DNA of 7,848 bases from Pseudomonadota bacterium. Its GTDB lineage: Bacteria; Desulfobacterota; Desulfovibrionia; Desulfovibrionales; Desulfovibrionaceae. The notes beneath the pieces are model-generated. The model made no database searches. It had not been told where the DNA came from and saw only the letters and a list, made by a program, of their open reading frames with translations. The translations under genes were made by a program, and so were the position numbers. The stretch spans positions 1-7,848 of the forward strand of contig JAEZEM010000033.1 of NCBI GenBank assembly GCA_023417745.1, given 5' to 3'. Positions 6,105 through 7,848 of this stretch are shown here, piece after piece. Position 1 is the first letter of the stretch. Each line of letters begins with the position of its first letter.

Positions 6105-6138
6105 AAAAGGCCCTGTCGCGTCGCGGCAGGGCCTTTTT
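6105..6138 (+). terminator. Intrinsic terminator of the DUF1269 gene
   Basis: AAAGGCCCTG (6106-6115) pairs with CAGGGCCTTT (6127-6136). Inner CGC/GCG pairing leaves a 3-base loop, and a run of five Ts ends at 6138. The four As on the left side would also make it work on the other strand. It lies about 20 bases after the stop. Its stem is almost the same as that of the terminator at 7378-7409. Confidence 0.9.
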
Positions 6139-6159
6139 GCGTGGAGTAGTATGGAAACG

Positions 6160-6173
6160 GGTACAGGCGTACC
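6160..6173. promoter_or_regulatory. Short inverted repeat upstream of the oxidoreductase gene
   Basis: GGTAC (6160-6164) and GTACC (6169-6173) are separated by AGGC. It lies upstream of the candidate promoter and could be an operator, but five-base arms can arise by chance. Confidence 0.22.
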
Positions 6174-6186
6174 TGCGCGTGCCTTC

Positions 6187-6215
6187 TTGCGCTGCCCTGG
6201 TCCCGGGCGCATAGG
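6187..6215 (+). promoter_or_regulatory. Candidate promoter of the oxidoreductase gene
   Basis: TTGCGC (6187-6192), 17 bases, CATAGG (6210-6215). Each box matches the consensus at only 3 of 6 positions. It is listed because spacing and -10 sequence repeat those found before the DUF1269 and phasin-like genes. The leader would be about 25 bases and include the GGAGG at 6235-6239. Confidence 0.33.
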
Positions 6216-6246
6216 TTTGGGCAAATGTCCCACTGGAGGCTTGTCC

Positions 6247-7269
6247 ATGAAGACCTTGTTCGATCCGGTCGCCGTCGGCGCACGGCAGGCAAAAAACCGT
6301 CTGGTGCGTTCGGCCACCTGGGAGCGCCTGGCCGACGCCCAGGGCCGGGCCACGCCCGAACTGCTCGCCGTCTACGAAGAACTGGCCCGGGGCGGGGTGG
6401 GAACCGTCATCGTCAGCGCCACCTCCGTCGATCCCGAGGGCGGCTCGCTGCCCGGCCAGCTCGGCTTGGCCCGCCCCGAACACGTGGACGGGCACCGGCG
6501 CATCGTGGACACGCTGCACGCCGAAAACTGCCTGGCCCTGGCCCAATTCGCCTTTGCCGGCCGAGGCGGAACCTTGTGGTCGGCGGGCGACCCCGACACG
6601 GCGACCCTGGCCGCCTTGCCGGACCTCTACGCCCGGGCCACGGTCCTGGCCCGTCAGGCCGGCTACGACGGGGCGCAAATCCACAGCGCCCACGGCTATT
6701 TCCTGAGCCAGTTCCTCAATCCGGCCACCAATGCCCGCACCGACGCCTACGGCGGCTCGCCGGAGAACGCCCGACGCCTGCTCATGGACATCTGGGCGGC
6801 CATGGCCGGCGAGGCAGGCCGGGATTTCCTCCTGGCCGTCAAGCTGGATTGCCGGGACATGGCCGGCACGCCCGGCCTGGACCGGATCTGCCTGGAGACG
6901 GCCAAGGTCTTGGACGAGGCCGGCATCGACCTGATCGAGGTCAGCGGCCTGGGCGGCAACAAGGGGATTTGCGGCGGCAAGAAACAACCGCAGTCGGTCT
7001 TTCGCCGGGAAGCCGGGGACGTGGCTGCGGCCGTTGGCGCTGCGGTAGCTCTGGTCGGGGCCAACCGTTCGCCCGAGGTCATGGAAGCGGTCCTGGCGGA
7101 AACGGATGTGGCGCTTTTCGCCTTGTCGCGGCCGCTTCTGCGCGAACCCGATCTGCCGGCCCGCTGGGCGGCCGGGGACCGGCGGGGTGCGGCCTGCGTG
7201 TCCTGCGGCAAGTGTTATGACGAGGCCGGCAACGGCTGCTTCTTCAATCGCCGCCGGTCCGAGGGCTGA
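6247..7269 (+). CDS. NADH:flavin oxidoreductase, Old Yellow Enzyme family, with C-terminal cysteine cluster
   Basis: A 340-residue FMN-dependent TIM-barrel oxidoreductase that should use NAD(P)H to reduce an activated alkene or related electrophile; the substrate is unknown. ATG 6247 has GGAGG (6235-6239) 7 bases upstream and starts the family's usual LFDPV..G....KNR opening; an upstream in-frame ATG at 6151 adds 32 unrelated residues and is rejected. Residues 17-25 (NRLVRSATW), the substrate-binding pair H146 and H149 in QIHSAHGYFLSQFLNP (144-159), and NARTDAYGGSPENARRL (162-178) are family landmarks. VSGLGG (232-237) and a VALVGANRSPE strand (267-277) follow the barrel order. The C-terminus has C317-x2-C320-x2-C323-x7-C331. 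It lacks the extra flavodoxin-like and NAD domains of 2,4-dienoyl-CoA reductase. It stands alone between two terminators. Confidence is high for the family and low for substrate or Fe-S content. Confidence 0.93.
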   Translation: MKTLFDPVAVGARQAKNRLVRSATWERLADAQGRATPELLAVYEELARGGVGTVIVSATSVDPEGGSLPGQLGLARPEHVDGHRRIVDTLHAENCLALAQFAFAGRGGTLWSAGDPDTATLAALPDLYARATVLARQAGYDGAQIHSAHGYFLSQFLNPATNARTDAYGGSPENARRLLMDIWAAMAGEAGRDFLLAVKLDCRDMAGTPGLDRICLETAKVLDEAGIDLIEVSGLGGNKGICGGKKQPQSVFRREAGDVAAAVGAAVALVGANRSPEVMEAVLAETDVALFALSRPLLREPDLPARWAAGDRRGAACVSCGKCYDEAGNGCFFNRRRSEG

Positions 7270-7377
7270 GTTCCGCCGCCAGGCGGCTGGGCCGAGCCCG
7301 GCAAGCGGCGTCCGGCTGCAATCGCGGTCGGTCGCGGCCTGTCGCTTGGGCGGCCCGCTGTTGCGGCGGACATGATG

Positions 7378-7409
7378 AAAAAGGCCCTGCCGCATCGCGG
7401 CAGGGCCTT
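7378..7409 (-). terminator. Intrinsic terminator of greA
   Basis: A perfect 13-bp stem (7381-7393 with 7397-7409) closes a 3-base loop. On the minus strand it is followed by five Ts (7382-7378, partly paired), about 30 bases after the greA stop. On the plus strand no T-run follows, so it would be only a weak stop for the convergent oxidoreductase transcript. No better terminator for that gene is visible in 7270-7377. Confidence 0.88.
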
Positions 7410-7435
7410 GGCTCGTGTCGGGCGAGAAGAAGCGG

Positions 7436-7848
7436 CTAGTCGTCGGCGGCGGTGACGGGGCCGTGAAAGGCGATGGAGACGATTTCGTAGTTGATCTTGC
7501 CGCGCGGAGCGTCGACGACGATCTCGTCGCCGACGAACTTGCCAAGCAGAGCCAGCCCCACTGGGGAAAGAAGCGAAATGGAGCCCTTGCTCGGTTCGGC
7601 TTCGTCCGGCCCAAGCAGGGTGTACTTTTTCACGTCGCCGGTATCGACGTCCTCGATTTCGACGGTGGCCCCGAAAATGACCTGCTCGCCGCCCAAGGTG
7701 GCGAGGTCGATGACGTTAAAGCGCGACATGCGGGATTCGATGTAGTTGATGCGGGCTTCGAGCATGCCCTGGCGTTCACGCGCGGCTTCGTAGCCGGCGT
7801 TTTCGCGCAGGTCGCCTTCCTCGCGCGCTTCCTTGATGGCCAAAATGA
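7436..7848 (-). CDS. greA: Transcription elongation factor GreA (N-terminus cut by window)
   Basis: GreA rescues backtracked RNA polymerase by stimulating transcript cleavage through its coiled-coil tip in the secondary channel. The 136 complete codons visible run to TAG at 7438-7436. The frame is open to the window edge, so the real start lies outside; comparison with E. coli GreA (158 residues) suggests about 29 residues are missing. The visible protein begins ILAIKEAREEGDLRENAGY. The acidic tip residues are kept: D12 and E15 of the visible part match D41 and E44 of E. coli. The coiled-coil arm continues through EAARERQGMLEARI. The C-terminal FKBP-like domain follows, with VIFGATVEIEDVDTGD and the signature SPVGLALLGKFVGDEI. 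The TTG at 7843 is an internal leucine codon, not a start. A strong terminator follows. Confidence 0.95.
   Translation of the reverse strand, partial: ILAIKEAREEGDLRENAGYEAARERQGMLEARINYIESRMSRFNVIDLATLGGEQVIFGATVEIEDVDTGDVKKYTLLGPDEAEPSKGSISLLSPVGLALLGKFVGDEIVVDAPRGKINYEIVSIAFHGPVTAADD

Noticed and set aside
6151..6246. Oxidoreductase start at ATG 6151
   Set aside because: It would place the candidate promoter inside the coding region and add 32 residues unlike the family; ATG 6247 has a well-placed GGAGG.
7273..7286. CCGCC/GGCGG hairpin after the oxidoreductase stop as a terminator
   Set aside because: The arms are only five bases and no T-run follows.
7841..7843. TTG 7843 as the greA start
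   Set aside because: The frame continues upstream to the window edge and the sequence there matches the middle of the GreA coiled coil, so this is an internal leucine.

Overview
The window is GC-rich and densely coded, with six fairly ordinary chromosomal genes or operons. The gene set is an anaerobic-type CbiE-CbiT cobalamin methyltransferase, an HDOD protein with the delta-proteobacterial N-terminal module, a COG3937-type phasin-like protein, a DUF1269 protein and an Old-Yellow-Enzyme-type oxidoreductase. Together with the base composition and hairpin-plus-CCGCCGGAG intergenic repeats, it suggests a sulfate reducer of the Desulfovibrionaceae (Desulfovibrio/Solidesulfovibrio-like). That placement is inference from gene content, not from a search.

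Layout. 1-1170 (minus) is the larger part of a cobalamin-pathway cbiET/cobL fusion that runs off the left edge. 1273-1953 (plus), divergent from it, is a small integral membrane protein built from about four copies of one repeat, which resembles DUF898/YjgN proteins. 1954-2172 is non-coding and holds a possible terminator and two related palindromic repeats. 2173-2451 (minus) is a 92-residue phasin-like coiled-coil protein with a good promoter. 2628-3845 and 3851-5476 (plus) form a two-gene signalling operon: an HDOD protein followed, after 5 bases, by a soluble GAF/PAS histidine kinase. 5586-6083 (plus) is a DUF1269 glycine-zipper protein with its own candidate promoter and a strong terminator. 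6247-7269 (plus) is an NADH:flavin oxidoreductase with a C-terminal cysteine cluster. 7436-7848 (minus) is the greA transcription elongation factor, missing its first 29 or so residues at the right edge, with an intrinsic terminator convergent on the oxidoreductase gene.

How the genes work together. The only evident multi-gene unit is the HDOD/histidine kinase pair; no response regulator lies in the window, so its output is unknown. The other genes look like independent transcription units, each with its own ribosome-binding site and in several cases a recognisable promoter or terminator. Three candidate promoters share a TTGNNN-17-CATAG(G/T) pattern. I see no mobile element, CRISPR array, tRNA or rRNA, and no compositional break suggesting a recently acquired island. 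I did not find a convincing new multi-gene system. The best leads are the cysteine-bearing PAS kinase next to an HDOD protein that keeps a full HD-type ligand set, the four-fold-repeat membrane protein, and the intergenic palindromes.
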